Below, piece by piece: positions 18,367-27,365 of a DNA stretch of 27,956 nucleotides; the first letter of the stretch is position 1, and every line of letters starts with the position of its first letter. A program made the position numbers and the translations under genes. The notes below the pieces were generated by a model. It was not told the DNA's origin. It was given only the letters and a program-made list of their open reading frames with translations, and ran no database searches. Source of the stretch: an uncultured Planctomycetaceae bacterium. GTDB taxonomy: Bacteria; Planctomycetota; Planctomycetia; Planctomycetales; Planctomycetaceae. The stretch covers positions 1-27,956 of the forward strand of contig CAIXQV010000278.1 of the NCBI GenBank assembly GCA_903921605.1, written 5' to 3'.

Positions 18367-19878
18367 GTGACGCATAAGTTTGAACAACAATTGCAGGCTG
18401 TCAGGCAGCATCAGCAGCAACAGTGGCTTTGGCAATGTGCTTCCACTGGACTGTTGTGCGGAGCCGGTGCTGGCTGCGTATTGGCGATCCTGCGAATCAT
18501 GAGCCACGGCGCGTTTTCATGGATCTGGATTCTCGTGGCCATCGCCTTGCCGGTTTTAGGCGCCGTCGGATTTGCGTTCCTTCGATCATGTTCATTGGTC
18601 ACGGCGGCAAGGTTCATCGACAGCACCTGTCACCTGAAGGATCGAATTCAAACCGCACTACAGTTCCTCGATGCTCCTGGTGAAGATGCTGTTCGCAGAC
18701 TGCAGATTGAAGATGCGGCTGCGCATCTGGCATCAGTGGACCTGCAGAAGATTCTGCCTGTCAAAGCTCCTCCATTGTGGAACGTTGCAGTCGTGGGAGC
18801 GGTCTTTGTGTTTTTGCTCGGATTCCTGGCTGCTCCTCGTGAGATTCTGCAGGCTTCTGTAACAGCGAATGAAGTCGTCGCGGAGCAGGCTGTTCAGGCT
18901 TCTGAGAGTCTGGAAGAACTGAAGGAGTTTCAGGAGCAGCATAAGGACGCGGAACTCGACAAGATGCTGGAGGAGATGAACCAGCAACTCAAAGTTCTGG
19001 CTGCTCCCGGTACAACTCCCAAAGAGGCATTGGCAAAACTATCGGAGATGGAAGCGTCTCTTCAGGAAATGCAGCAGCAGTTAAGCGATCCGGCTGTCGA
19101 ATCACAGCTCATGGAGATTGGCGAAGCCCTGGCATTGGCCGAGCCTACGGCCGCAGCAGGTGCTGCTTTGTCGAAGGGCGACATGCAGAAGGCAGCGGAA
19201 GAGCTATCTCAGATGACAAAGCCGCAACTGGACCGCAAGACAGAGAAAGCTGTCAAAGAGAAGCTGGAACAGGCTCAACAGAAAGCGGGCGAGCATAATC
19301 AGACGAAGGATATCCAGAAGAGTCTCGACAAGATGACCAAGGGACTTTCCAACGGTGACGAAGAGCAGTTTGAAGAAGGTGCCAAAGCTCTGGCGGAAGA
19401 ATGTGAGCAACAGGGAAAGAAACAGGAGTTATCAGACCTGCTGAAGAAGCAAAGTCAATTCCTTGGCGAATGCAAAGCTCAATGTGAAAGTGAAAGTCGT
19501 AATCTGGCGCAGGGCAGCCGGAAGGGCGGTAACAAAGCGGGCAAAGGCTCGACCGGTATGGCCGGGAGCAAGACGGCTCTGCAGAAGACCGGGAATGAGT
19601 TGAAGCTGACCGGGCAGGATTCGGGCCAGGGAGATGTCGACAAAGAGACGATTACTGGTGAGATGGAACAGCAGGAGTCGGTGCGACAGTATCGTGAAAA
19701 AGCCGGGCAGTATGAAGCACTCAGTGAATCCGCATTAGAATCTGAGTCGATCCCGTTGGGGCATCGTCAGACCATTCGAAGATACTTCGAAATGATCCGA
19801 CCTCAGGGCCGTGAGGCTGATGCTGTGCAGGAAGAACTGCGTGATGGGCAGGTTCCCGCTGAGACGAAAACTCCATGA
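18367..19878 (+). CDS. Membrane protein with long Gln/Glu/Lys-rich coiled coil
   Basis: Not assigned to a named gene. The 503-residue protein starts at a GTG preceded by AAGGGTGAG. Three membrane helices are predicted near residues 20-42, 50-72 and 137-155, separated by a segment (SLVTAARFIDSTCHLKDRIQTALQFL) that recalls the N-terminal part of DUF4175-type membrane proteins. From about residue 165 to 480 the sequence is almost entirely helical and charged, rich in Q, E, K and L, with heptad-like spacing, so a long coiled coil is likely. A glycine/serine/lysine-rich patch interrupts it near residues 380-405. The stop codon overlaps the start of the next gene (ATGA), so the two are translationally coupled and probably work together. 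Similar helical proteins occur beside MoxR/VWA gene groups, but none are here. Confidence 0.82.
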   Translation: MTHKFEQQLQAVRQHQQQQWLWQCASTGLLCGAGAGCVLAILRIMSHGAFSWIWILVAIALPVLGAVGFAFLRSCSLVTAARFIDSTCHLKDRIQTALQFLDAPGEDAVRRLQIEDAAAHLASVDLQKILPVKAPPLWNVAVVGAVFVFLLGFLAAPREILQASVTANEVVAEQAVQASESLEELKEFQEQHKDAELDKMLEEMNQQLKVLAAPGTTPKEALAKLSEMEASLQEMQQQLSDPAVESQLMEIGEALALAEPTAAAGAALSKGDMQKAAEELSQMTKPQLDRKTEKAVKEKLEQAQQKAGEHNQTKDIQKSLDKMTKGLSNGDEEQFEEGAKALAEECEQQGKKQELSDLLKKQSQFLGECKAQCESESRNLAQGSRKGGNKAGKGSTGMAGSKTALQKTGNELKLTGQDSGQGDVDKETITGEMEQQESVRQYREKAGQYEALSESALESESIPLGHRQTIRRYFEMIRPQGREADAVQEELRDGQVPAETKTP

Positions 19879-20447
19879 CTGCGATTCAGTATGAACTCAC
19901 TGCGGATGATTTTGTGGAGTTCAATCACTTCCACCACAAACATTCCCCGGAACTGCGCCGCAGACTTCTGGTGTCACGAATCGTGATCCCGCTGTTCATG
20001 ATTCTTGCGTTACTGCTGACGCCGTTGCTGGTGCAGAGAAATGACCGCGGCTATCTGGATGGTCTGACCCAATTGAGATGGTTTTTTGCGGTACCGCCGG
20101 TCCTGTTCTTTTGCGCCCCATTTGCGTGGAAGCGCAGACAGGCACGATTGATACGGAGAATGTTGAATGAAGGATCAACCCGCTCATTGCTCGGAAACTG
20201 CTTACTCACATTGAACGACGATTCGATCAGTGTTCAACGTCCTTCAAGTCTCTCAACGTATGGCTGGGACGCAACCGATCAAATCCGCGTGAATTCAGAA
20301 TATTGCTTCATCTACGTAACGTCAATTTCGGCCATTATTTTGCCACGCAGAGCATTCAATTCGAACGAGGCATTCGATGACTTTGTTCGAGAAATCAGAC
20401 AGCATCTGAGTCGCCGAGCAATAACGCCGTCAATGGCTTGTCGATGA
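19875..20447 (+). CDS. YcxB-like small membrane protein
   Basis: A 190-residue protein with the layout of the YcxB-like family. A short N-terminal stretch (YELTADDFVEFNHFH) is followed by two membrane helices near residues 34-56 and 68-85, then a soluble beta-rich C-terminal domain ending in a helix (AFDDFVREIRQHL). The C-terminal YVTSISAIILPRRAF segment is typical of the family. Function of the family is unknown. The ATG overlaps the stop of the upstream coiled-coil gene by four bases (ATGA). Its last 18 bases overlap the end of the convergent histidine kinase gene. Confidence 0.82.
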   Translation: MTAIQYELTADDFVEFNHFHHKHSPELRRRLLVSRIVIPLFMILALLLTPLLVQRNDRGYLDGLTQLRWFFAVPPVLFFCAPFAWKRRQARLIRRMLNEGSTRSLLGNCLLTLNDDSISVQRPSSLSTYGWDATDQIRVNSEYCFIYVTSISAIILPRRAFNSNEAFDDFVREIRQHLSRRAITPSMACR

Positions 20448-22121
20448 CTCATCGAGTTTAGTTTCGGTCGGTCCCAGAGACAGAGTAAACCAAAAGCAGC
20501 ATCCCTTTTCGGGATTGTTGTGAGCGTGAATGCTGCCATGTTGGCGTTCAATCACATCGCGACAGATGGCCAGACCTATACCGAAGCCTTCTGATTTTGT
20601 GGTAAAGAAGCGATCAAACACGCCATCGGGATTTTTTAGCAGAATCCCCGGGCCGTTGTCAGACACCTCCACAATCGCATTCTTCCGAGAAGAATCCAGT
20701 TTGGCTGTGATGGTAATCTCCGGGTTCAGGGTTTCCGCATCGGAGCACGCTTCCATCGCATTTACCAACAGATTAATCAGGACATGGGTCGTCTGGACCT
20801 CATCGACGTAAACGTCCTGACCATGCCTCGGGTGCAGTAATTCTTCCGGATCAAGCACATTGATGATTGTTCCAAATCGATCCATCTGAACTTCGACCAT
20901 CGCGACTGCGTGTGTGATCATTTTGGAGAGGCGAACCGGGGCGATTGGAACGCGGCGATTCGTCAGGAAATCTCGAAGGCTTCTGATAATATCGCCGGCA
21001 TGGTTGGCACTGGTTTCTACTGCTTCAACACACTTCAGAAACGATTCCGGAGATTCGTTCTTTTTGACTCGCGATATAATCGTGAATACGTGATTGGAGA
21101 TGGCTTGAAGTGGCTGAGCCAGTTGGTGAGCAAACTCGGTGGCAATGTTACCAAGGATACTCAGTCTTGCCGCTCGGCTCAGTTGGGAGCGAAGATCACA
21201 CAGTTCTGCTTCGTGTGCACGTTCGAGATCGTTGTTTGTCAGATACAAGGTGACGATGCGAAATCGTGATTTGTGCGCGGGCGGTTCGATTCGCACGGCA
21301 TAAGAGCAAGGTCGTCCGTTGGCATTGATGCCGAAGATCTGCAGCGATCGCGGCTCAGTCGTTTCTGAGGCATCACGAATCATGTCACGAATAGCTTCGG
21401 CAGACCCCGGAGAAACAAACTCCGAAAGCAGCAGCCCCTTCACATTCGGAGGATTGGTTTGCCGGAAGGGAAGTGCCCGAATGATTTCTCCCTGCAGGTT
21501 GACTCGCAGCGCGAAATCACAAGCTCCATTGGCGACGCGTTTCCACTGAAAGTGGCTGCGACGTCGTTTTCGTTCGCGGCGTGCAAAGAGTACCGACTGC
21601 ATCAGGACGCCACCGGTCAACTGAATCAGTCGTCGGGTCTGATCGCAGAGGAATTCACTATTGCCGTTATGAGCCAGCCCGATAATTGCGGTCAGTTGTC
21701 CCGTTGAAATCACGGGTATCATCTCGCAACTGGTCAGATTTAACTCGCGGAGCAGGCCGGAGACCAGTTTGCTGCAGGCATGGTTTCGCTCATCAAACGT
21801 CGTAAAGAAAGAGTTGCCCTGCTGCAGACACTTCAAGGCAGTGTCGCCGAAAAAAGGAATCGGGACTTCCTGCAGTGCTGCTCCAACAGGCAGGTTCCCG
21901 GAAGCAGACCACTCTGCGCACAAAGTTGCCACTGGCTGTGATCGGTTGCGTGATTTGATAATCAGCAGGTGTGCGTGGGCAACATGAGATAATTCGCCGA
22001 TGACGCGAATGGCTTCACTGGCAAGAAGTCCCAATGCCCCTCGGCTGCTGTCGGGCAGTGTGCTGCTTAGCTGCAGAGAGTAATCGAGCATGGCCTGTTG
22101 GTCGATTTCAGAGACTGGCAT
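20430..22121 (-). CDS. Soluble sensor histidine kinase with GAF- and PAS-like input
   Basis: A two-component sensor kinase, 563 residues from the ATG at 22121 (a GTG at 22136 would add five). No membrane helix or signal peptide is present, so sensing is cytoplasmic. A GAF-like domain spans about residues 20-185 and a PAS-like region about 200-300. The dimerisation helix carries the phospho-accepting histidine H332 in FAHQLAQPLQ. The ATPase domain has the N-box NLLVNAMEA (N450-N454), G1 DNGPGI from D488, the F-box FDRFFTTK and G2 GFGIG at 512-516. All catalytic motifs are intact. No response regulator gene is adjacent, so its partner is elsewhere or it is an orphan. It converges on the YcxB-like gene with an 18-bp overlap. 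Confidence 0.92.
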   Translation of the reverse strand: MPVSEIDQQAMLDYSLQLSSTLPDSSRGALGLLASEAIRVIGELSHVAHAHLLIIKSRNRSQPVATLCAEWSASGNLPVGAALQEVPIPFFGDTALKCLQQGNSFFTTFDERNHACSKLVSGLLRELNLTSCEMIPVISTGQLTAIIGLAHNGNSEFLCDQTRRLIQLTGGVLMQSVLFARRERKRRRSHFQWKRVANGACDFALRVNLQGEIIRALPFRQTNPPNVKGLLLSEFVSPGSAEAIRDMIRDASETTEPRSLQIFGINANGRPCSYAVRIEPPAHKSRFRIVTLYLTNNDLERAHEAELCDLRSQLSRAARLSILGNIATEFAHQLAQPLQAISNHVFTIISRVKKNESPESFLKCVEAVETSANHAGDIIRSLRDFLTNRRVPIAPVRLSKMITHAVAMVEVQMDRFGTIINVLDPEELLHPRHGQDVYVDEVQTTHVLINLLVNAMEACSDAETLNPEITITAKLDSSRKNAIVEVSDNGPGILLKNPDGVFDRFFTTKSEGFGIGLAICRDVIERQHGSIHAHNNPEKGCCFWFTLSLGPTETKLDESSTSH

Positions 22122-22143
22122 AATGGATTCCGCCACAATCTTT

Positions 22144-22187
22144 CAGAAACGAAAAGAGCCCACACCAAGTTAATCGGTGAGGGCTCT
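22144..22187 (-). terminator. Intrinsic terminator of the Bax inhibitor-1 family gene
   Basis: Read on the minus strand, an AGAGCCC/GGGCTCT stem, extended inside by CACC/GGTG pairing, is followed by TTTTCGTTTC. It lies about 85 bases past the stop at 22272 and before the histidine kinase start, so it separates the two minus-strand genes. Confidence 0.75.
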
Positions 22188-22271
22188 GAAAGTTACGTCA
22201 GCCAACGAATCAGACCACTGGTCCTGGTTCAGGACACTACAAAAGGCCGAGCATTTCCGAAGCATCACCCT

Positions 22272-22991
22272 TCAGTCGTCGTTCAGCTTCATCAGGATGT
22301 AGAGAATCTGACGAAACAGAACCGCCATCGATCCAAAAATCATCAGTGCCCCCGCAACGTGGGCCGTTGTCGGAAGATGATGCATGATCAGAGATGTCTC
22401 ATAAAGAATGTAGCCGCACATCAGTACGACGACGCCGACAGAAAATCCAAGACCGAGGCTGAAGCCGAAGATCGCGGATGCAATGCTGATCGCAAACAGG
22501 CCCAGGCCCGCCAGGAACAATGCATTTCGCATAAAGGAAAAGTCTGATTTGGAAAGCACCACGTACAGCGTGAGCGAGCCAGTGATCAGCAGTGTCACAA
22601 ACGCCGCTTGTCCGATCAGATTCGGATTCGTCATCGTTGCTATCGTGAGTATCGGAGCAGTGATCAATGACTGCACGCCGACAAACAACCCGAGCCCGGT
22701 GTACTGAGCGACTGCCGATGCCCCACTGTAGGCCAGGCGTTCGGCGAACCATGAGACCGCCATAAAGACCAAAAGGCTGATCCACCACGACTGGCCCATC
22801 ACCATCAATAGTTTGACGTTCATGCCGGTGGTGAACAGCAACGTCTCGATGCCGATCATCAAGACAATCGCGCCAAAGACGTGTCCGTAGACGCGTCGAA
22901 GAAATCCAAGACGCTCACTCAGTTGCGCGTCGGCGACGAACATGTCTCGAGGAGCATCGTATTGATCATAGCTCTGATAAGGCGAACTCAT
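22272..22991 (-). CDS. Bax inhibitor-1/YccA family membrane protein
   Basis: A 239-residue polytopic protein of the BI-1 (TMBIM/YccA/YbhL) family. These are seven-helix inner-membrane proteins; bacterial homologues such as BsYetJ act as pH-dependent calcium leak channels, while YccA interacts with FtsH. A soluble N-terminus of about 30 residues (with ADAQLSERLGFLRRVYGHVFGAI) is followed by closely spaced hydrophobic helices through the C-terminus. Family features include an LGLFVGVQSLITAPIL segment and, near the C-terminus, YILYETSLIMHHL. AGGAGA lies about ten bases before the ATG. A terminator follows and a candidate promoter is upstream, so it is probably transcribed alone. The exact substrate or role here cannot be read from sequence. 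Confidence 0.93.
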   Translation of the reverse strand: MSSPYQSYDQYDAPRDMFVADAQLSERLGFLRRVYGHVFGAIVLMIGIETLLFTTGMNVKLLMVMGQSWWISLLVFMAVSWFAERLAYSGASAVAQYTGLGLFVGVQSLITAPILTIATMTNPNLIGQAAFVTLLITGSLTLYVVLSKSDFSFMRNALFLAGLGLFAISIASAIFGFSLGLGFSVGVVVLMCGYILYETSLIMHHLPTTAHVAGALMIFGSMAVLFRQILYILMKLNDD

Positions 22992-23083
22992 GGGACTGCT
23001 TCTCCTGAGAAGGCGACACTGTCTTTTTCAACCTTGCACCGACCGTCGCTGGCACCATTCTCGCCGGTCGAATACTCGCCACA

Positions 23084-23111
23084 AGTATAGTCACCCCTCG
23101 GGCGAATGCAA
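23084..23111 (-). promoter_or_regulatory. Candidate sigma70-type promoter for the BI-1 gene
   Basis: On the minus strand TATACT (23084-23089, five of six matches to the -10 consensus) is preceded by TTGCAT (23106-23111, a weak -35) with a 16-base spacer. It lies about 93 bases upstream of the ATG at 22991. Confidence 0.4.
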
Positions 23112-23146
23112 AAGATCGGTCCGTGAATTAAGTGTTCCGGCGGTGC

Positions 23147-24568
23147 TCAGCAGTCAAAATACAGCGAAAACTCATAGGGATGCGGTCGCTGATTGATCGC
23201 TTTAACCTCGTTATCGCGTTTGTGCTGAATCCAGCGTTCGATGACGTCAGGCGTAAACACATCTCCCCGCAACAGGAAATCCGGACTCTTTTCCAGAGCA
23301 TCCAGCGCGGCTTCCAGTGAAGACGGCGTACAAACCAGGCCAGCCCGTTCTTCCGGAGCCAGATCGTAAAGATCCTTGTCCTGAGGTCGACCGGGGGAGA
23401 CTCGATTCTGAATCCCGTCAATCATCGCCATCAATATGGCGGACATCGCGAGATAGGGATTACACGCCGAATCCGGACAGCGGAATTCAAAGCGGCGGCG
23501 AGATTCCTGCCCGGAGTTTGCTGGAATTCGAATTGCTGCTGAACGATTTCGATAGCTGTAAGACAAGTTGACGGGAGCTTCAAACCCCGGCGTTAGTCGC
23601 TTATAGCTGTTAGTCGTCGGACAGCAGAACGCAAGCAGTGCCGGAGCATGTTTCAGAAGTCCTCCGATGGCAAACATCGCCGTTTCGCTGAGGCCACCGT
23701 ACCCGCTGCCCGCAAACAACGCGTGATCGTCCTTCCATAGAGACAGCGTCATGTGCAGTCCCGAGCCGTTATCGTTCCATATCGGTTTAGGCATAAACGT
23801 CGCCGTCTTACCGTGACGATGAGCGACATTGCGAACAATGTACTTCAGCCTTACCAGTTTGTCGGACATTCGAACCAGCGTGTCGCTTCTCAGGTCAACT
23901 TCGCATTGCCCGCCGGTCGCCACTTCATGATGTTGCCCGTCCGTGCGAATCCCGCTGTCTTCCAGCATCATCATGATGTCGGTGCGGAGATCCTGCAGCG
24001 TGTCAAACGGAGGCATCGGCAGATAGCCTTCGCGATGGCGAATCTGATTGCCGCGACCATTCTGAGCAACCCCGCGGTTCCACTGCCCTTCGATGCTGTC
24101 GATATGGTAATAGCCTTCATACTCACGCTGATCAAAGCGAACACTGTCGAACACGAAGAACTCAGCCTCCGCGCCAAACAACGCCTTATCAGCGATGCCG
24201 GTTGAGAGCATGTAGTTCTCGGCCTTGCGTGCGATGTTACGAGGATCGCGAGGATACGTCTGATGCGTGACCGGATCCTTCACATTGCACAGCATAGCCA
24301 GCGTCGACTTCATAAACGGGTCGACGAAACAAGTCTGAGATTCCGGAACAACCAGCATGTCGCTTTCATGAATCGCCTGCCAGCCGCGCATGGACGATCC
24401 ATCAAAGGAAAAGCCTTGCTCAAAACTTTCCTCAGTCAGTTGGTCGGCAGGAATCGTGAAGTGTCGCTGAGACCCGCAGAAGTCTGTGAAGCGAAGATCG
24501 ATAGCTCGGATCTCGCACTGACGACACAGAGCAAGAACTTCACGAGGAGAGAGTTGAGTTTCGGACAT
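23147..24568 (-). CDS. glnA: Glutamine synthetase type I
   Basis: GS makes glutamine from glutamate, ammonia and ATP, and is the entry step of ammonia assimilation with GOGAT. The ATG at 24568 gives 473 residues, matching the type I size of about 470; an upstream in-frame start at 24694 would add 42 unrelated residues. Motifs: GFSFDGSSMRGW near the N-terminus, FGAEAEFFVFD with metal-binding glutamates, NGSGLHMTLSLWKDD with the ammonia-site histidine, NRSAAIRIP, and RFEFRCPDSACNPYL. The loop KDLYDLAPEE keeps the tyrosine (Y401 here) that is adenylylated in E. coli, so GlnE control is plausible. The C-terminus HPYEFSLYFDC is typical. The gene is preceded by a 304-bp spacer and has its own transcript by position. 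gltD lies 7 kb away. Confidence 0.96.
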   Translation of the reverse strand: MSETQLSPREVLALCRQCEIRAIDLRFTDFCGSQRHFTIPADQLTEESFEQGFSFDGSSMRGWQAIHESDMLVVPESQTCFVDPFMKSTLAMLCNVKDPVTHQTYPRDPRNIARKAENYMLSTGIADKALFGAEAEFFVFDSVRFDQREYEGYYHIDSIEGQWNRGVAQNGRGNQIRHREGYLPMPPFDTLQDLRTDIMMMLEDSGIRTDGQHHEVATGGQCEVDLRSDTLVRMSDKLVRLKYIVRNVAHRHGKTATFMPKPIWNDNGSGLHMTLSLWKDDHALFAGSGYGGLSETAMFAIGGLLKHAPALLAFCCPTTNSYKRLTPGFEAPVNLSYSYRNRSAAIRIPANSGQESRRRFEFRCPDSACNPYLAMSAILMAMIDGIQNRVSPGRPQDKDLYDLAPEERAGLVCTPSSLEAALDALEKSPDFLLRGDVFTPDVIERWIQHKRDNEVKAINQRPHPYEFSLYFDC

Positions 24569-24872
24569 TTGTAGTAGAGGCTCGTGGGTTAATACGTCTC
24601 GATGAATTCCAGGTGGTTGTTTTTTCAAACAATCTTCTCTGCCCGGACGGGTGGATCGGAGCGATTGACCCGCAGGGCTTGAACCATACCGCAAAATGCA
24701 GGCCGTTTCATGCTCCGAAACGTCAGTTTGAAAGGTTCCAGGGGACTCTCAGCAGCAGTCTGCCCAACTATTCCAATCCGCACAGGGAAAACACGGGATT
24801 CAGATTTCTTAACTTCCTGCCGAATCAAGCGACTCCCTGTCGTACCCTTGTGCATCAGTGCACGAATTTCCA
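24569..24872. other. 304-bp spacer upstream of glnA
   Basis: No supported gene; the frames on both strands are chance or belong to the flanking genes. A small hairpin (GTGCA/TGCAC, loop TCAG, 24850-24863) lies just past the DUF1549 stop, without a T-tract. On the minus strand 24672-24686 has a GG-N10-GC spacing (TGGTTCAAGCCCTGC) that faintly resembles a sigma54 promoter for glnA; agreement outside the core bases is poor. Confidence 0.35.
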
Positions 24873-27365
24873 TCAGTGGTTGAAGAGGAATTCTCGGCTG
24901 CTCACGATTCCCCAGACCACGTCTTCCAGCACGATTCGACGTTCTTCCGCACTGGCGGCCGCAAGCACTGCTGAGATCTCATCCAATTCTTGCTGTTGTG
25001 GCAGTCTGGCGAGGGAAGTCAGGAAGACATCTTCGATCAATTCCTTGTCCGACTTTTTCTCAGTCAGCCAGCGAGCCAGCCGGTTCTCAGGAGCGGCCAG
25101 TTTATCGTTCACAGTCTTGCCGTTGGAAATGTGCAGCACCTGAACCATGCTGGGTTCGTCAGAGCGTTCACATTCACAAGTGATCCGTCGTTGGTTGCGA
25201 CCAAACGTCTGCAGGAAGTACGACTCAACAGCCGAGTCATGCAGTTGGATCGCTCGGGTCCCCTTGGCGTAAGCCTCGGTTGGTTTGATGTCCGCTCCGG
25301 GATAAACGATCTTGTTGAATTCGCTGGGGACGTCAGTCACCTGTGACACGGCATCCAAAAGCACTTCCGCCAGAAGCCGGCGCGGAAAGTAGCGTGAATA
25401 GTGGCGAGAGTCGCCAGCATTCTCCGGCAAAGTCTGACTGCTTCGCTGATAAGCCTCCGACTGCAGAATCGTGCGGACCAATGATTTCAGATTGTACTTC
25501 TCATCGACCAGATACTTCGCGGTGGCCGCCAGCAGTTCTTCGTTGCTGGCAGGATTTGAGGCTCGCATATCGTCGACCTGTTCAACAAGGCCGACGCCGA
25601 AAAAGTTCTTCCAGACACGATTCGTGACTGACCGTGAAAACATTTGGTTGTCCGGAGATGTTAACCACTGAGCCGCTACTTCACGTCGGTCGATCTGACT
25701 GTCCAGCGGAATCGATTCGCCATCAAGGGGCGTCGGAGATTGCGGCTTCCCGGTTCGAGGCTGAACCAAGTCACCGGACGTTGCGGTGACCAGAGTTCGC
25801 AACCCATCACCATTGCGAGGATCACCACCCCAGCCCTTCGCGCGAACGCGTGAAAACAAGTTCGCAAAAGAGTAGTACTGGTCGTTGGTCCATTTCTCCA
25901 GAGGATGGTTGTGGCACTTGGCACAGCCAATGGAAAGACCCAGAAATGCCTGGCTGATGTTTTCAGCCATGTCTTCAGGAGACTGATGCAACGCATAAAA
26001 ATTCGTCGCTCCATTTTCAAAACTCGAACCCTTCGACGTGATCAGTTCACGCACTAACTGATCCCACGGTGTGTTGGATTCGACCTTGTCATGCACCCAC
26101 TGGTAATACGATTTGATCGCATCGGGACGCAGTTCTGTTCCGTTCAGAAGCAGCAGATCGGACCAGCGATACGCCCAATAATCCACGTATTCAGGCCGCT
26201 CCAGTAAAGATTCAATCAGCTTGTCTCTCTTATCCGGAGCTGTGTCCGCCAGAAAACTTCGAACGTCATCGGCCGTCGGCAGAGTCCCGATTGTGTCCAC
26301 GTAAACTCGCCGCACAAACACTTCGTCAGAGGAACGAGGTGATGGCTTGAGATTCAGGCGTTGCAACTGTTGCAGAACCAATTCATCAATAAAGTTTCGA
26401 CGACCTGCCGCCGTGAATTCTGTTGGATCAATTGTCTGTTCGAACGGCACGGTGACGCGAGCAATCACGATCTTGCTGGAGAACCACGCGGCAATAGCTC
26501 CTTCGCCAGGACCGATCACGTTAACGTTGCCATTTTCATCGACGGAAGAAACGGCTTCATTGGATGACGAAAACTTGGCCAGTTGGGTCACATCTTCAAC
26601 TCGACCATCAGTGTACCAGGCTCGAACCAGCAATGGCTGAACTAGTCCGGCTTTCAGAGTCGTTCGCTCCGGAAGAATTTCCAGCTTCTCTATGCGAGCA
26701 TCATTCTCCGACGGAGCCGGCGCTCCTGCAGCGATCCATTCTGCGACAACTCGATAATGCCATGACTCCGGCTGAAGCTTTAAGCCGCCCTTGTGAGGAA
26801 TCGCCATGGTGGGTTTCGTCAGCAACAGACTGGAAGCGGGTTCGGCCAACTCGACTCGACGACCAAGCTGTTGTTCGACGATTGTGAAATAGTCACGATC
26901 CGGATCGTATCCTCGCAATGAAAGCCGAAAACCACCCTTGCCGGCAAGTGCGCCGTGGCAGGCGCCGGAGTTACAGCCCTGGCGAGCCAATACGGGCTCA
27001 ACATGATTTCGGAATGACCATGAGAACGGTTCATTCATCCCGGTGACCGTGACCTTCTGTGTTGCCGAGTCACCTTCGATTCCATCAACTCGCACAACAG
27101 CCGTCCCGTTACTGACCGGAATCAGCTTCAGGCCTGAAACTCTGACAACTCCGGGGTTATCACTGACCAGCATGGTCGTTCCTGCCAGTGGTCCGACAGC
27201 ATCGTTCCCCACAAATCGTTCGGCGATGACACCGTGTACGGCTTCGACGCCATGCAAGGTCACCTCCGCCGGGAGCAGCCGCACGGTCTCTTGTGCCTGA
27301 GATTGCGCGTGAGCAAAACAAAGCGAAAGAACGCAGCAGACGGCGAACGCAGAAAAACGTTTCAT
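24873..27365 (-). CDS. Secreted Big2/cytochrome/DUF1549/DUF1553 protein, long form
   Basis: An 830-residue exported protein typical of planctomycetes. A signal peptide (FAVCCVLSLCFAHA, within residues 1-24) is followed by a first Ig-like (Big_2-type) region at about 27-110, then a heme-type motif C131-x4-C136-H137 (GCNSGACHG). A second Big_2-like domain lies at about 226-308. DUF1549 spans roughly 325-530 and holds a standard CAKCH motif at 481-485 (GCAKCHNHP), and DUF1553 spans about 575-828 with SVTNRVWKNFFGVGLVEQVDD and a C-terminal SSREFLFNH. The protein is probably periplasmic or surface-bound. Its reaction is not known. The gene starts at the ATG at 27365 with no Shine-Dalgarno sequence. 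A Tat-signal gene begins divergently 424 bp away rather than in the usual co-directional arrangement. Confidence 0.94.
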   Translation of the reverse strand: MKRFSAFAVCCVLSLCFAHAQSQAQETVRLLPAEVTLHGVEAVHGVIAERFVGNDAVGPLAGTTMLVSDNPGVVRVSGLKLIPVSNGTAVVRVDGIEGDSATQKVTVTGMNEPFSWSFRNHVEPVLARQGCNSGACHGALAGKGGFRLSLRGYDPDRDYFTIVEQQLGRRVELAEPASSLLLTKPTMAIPHKGGLKLQPESWHYRVVAEWIAAGAPAPSENDARIEKLEILPERTTLKAGLVQPLLVRAWYTDGRVEDVTQLAKFSSSNEAVSSVDENGNVNVIGPGEGAIAAWFSSKIVIARVTVPFEQTIDPTEFTAAGRRNFIDELVLQQLQRLNLKPSPRSSDEVFVRRVYVDTIGTLPTADDVRSFLADTAPDKRDKLIESLLERPEYVDYWAYRWSDLLLLNGTELRPDAIKSYYQWVHDKVESNTPWDQLVRELITSKGSSFENGATNFYALHQSPEDMAENISQAFLGLSIGCAKCHNHPLEKWTNDQYYSFANLFSRVRAKGWGGDPRNGDGLRTLVTATSGDLVQPRTGKPQSPTPLDGESIPLDSQIDRREVAAQWLTSPDNQMFSRSVTNRVWKNFFGVGLVEQVDDMRASNPASNEELLAATAKYLVDEKYNLKSLVRTILQSEAYQRSSQTLPENAGDSRHYSRYFPRRLLAEVLLDAVSQVTDVPSEFNKIVYPGADIKPTEAYAKGTRAIQLHDSAVESYFLQTFGRNQRRITCECERSDEPSMVQVLHISNGKTVNDKLAAPENRLARWLTEKKSDKELIEDVFLTSLARLPQQQELDEISAVLAAASAEERRIVLEDVVWGIVSSREFLFNH

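Noticed and set aside
22098..22547. 149-codon plus-strand frame
   Set aside because: It runs antisense to the histidine kinase start and the BI-1 gene and through the terminator hairpin; a shadow frame.
24569..24694. Longer glnA start adding 42 residues
   Set aside because: The extra sequence has no counterpart in type I glutamine synthetases; the ATG at 24568 gives the expected length.
24613..25143. 176-codon plus-strand frame near the glnA upstream spacer
   Set aside because: It is mostly antisense to the DUF1549/DUF1553 gene and its sequence is low-complexity serine-rich without any family match.
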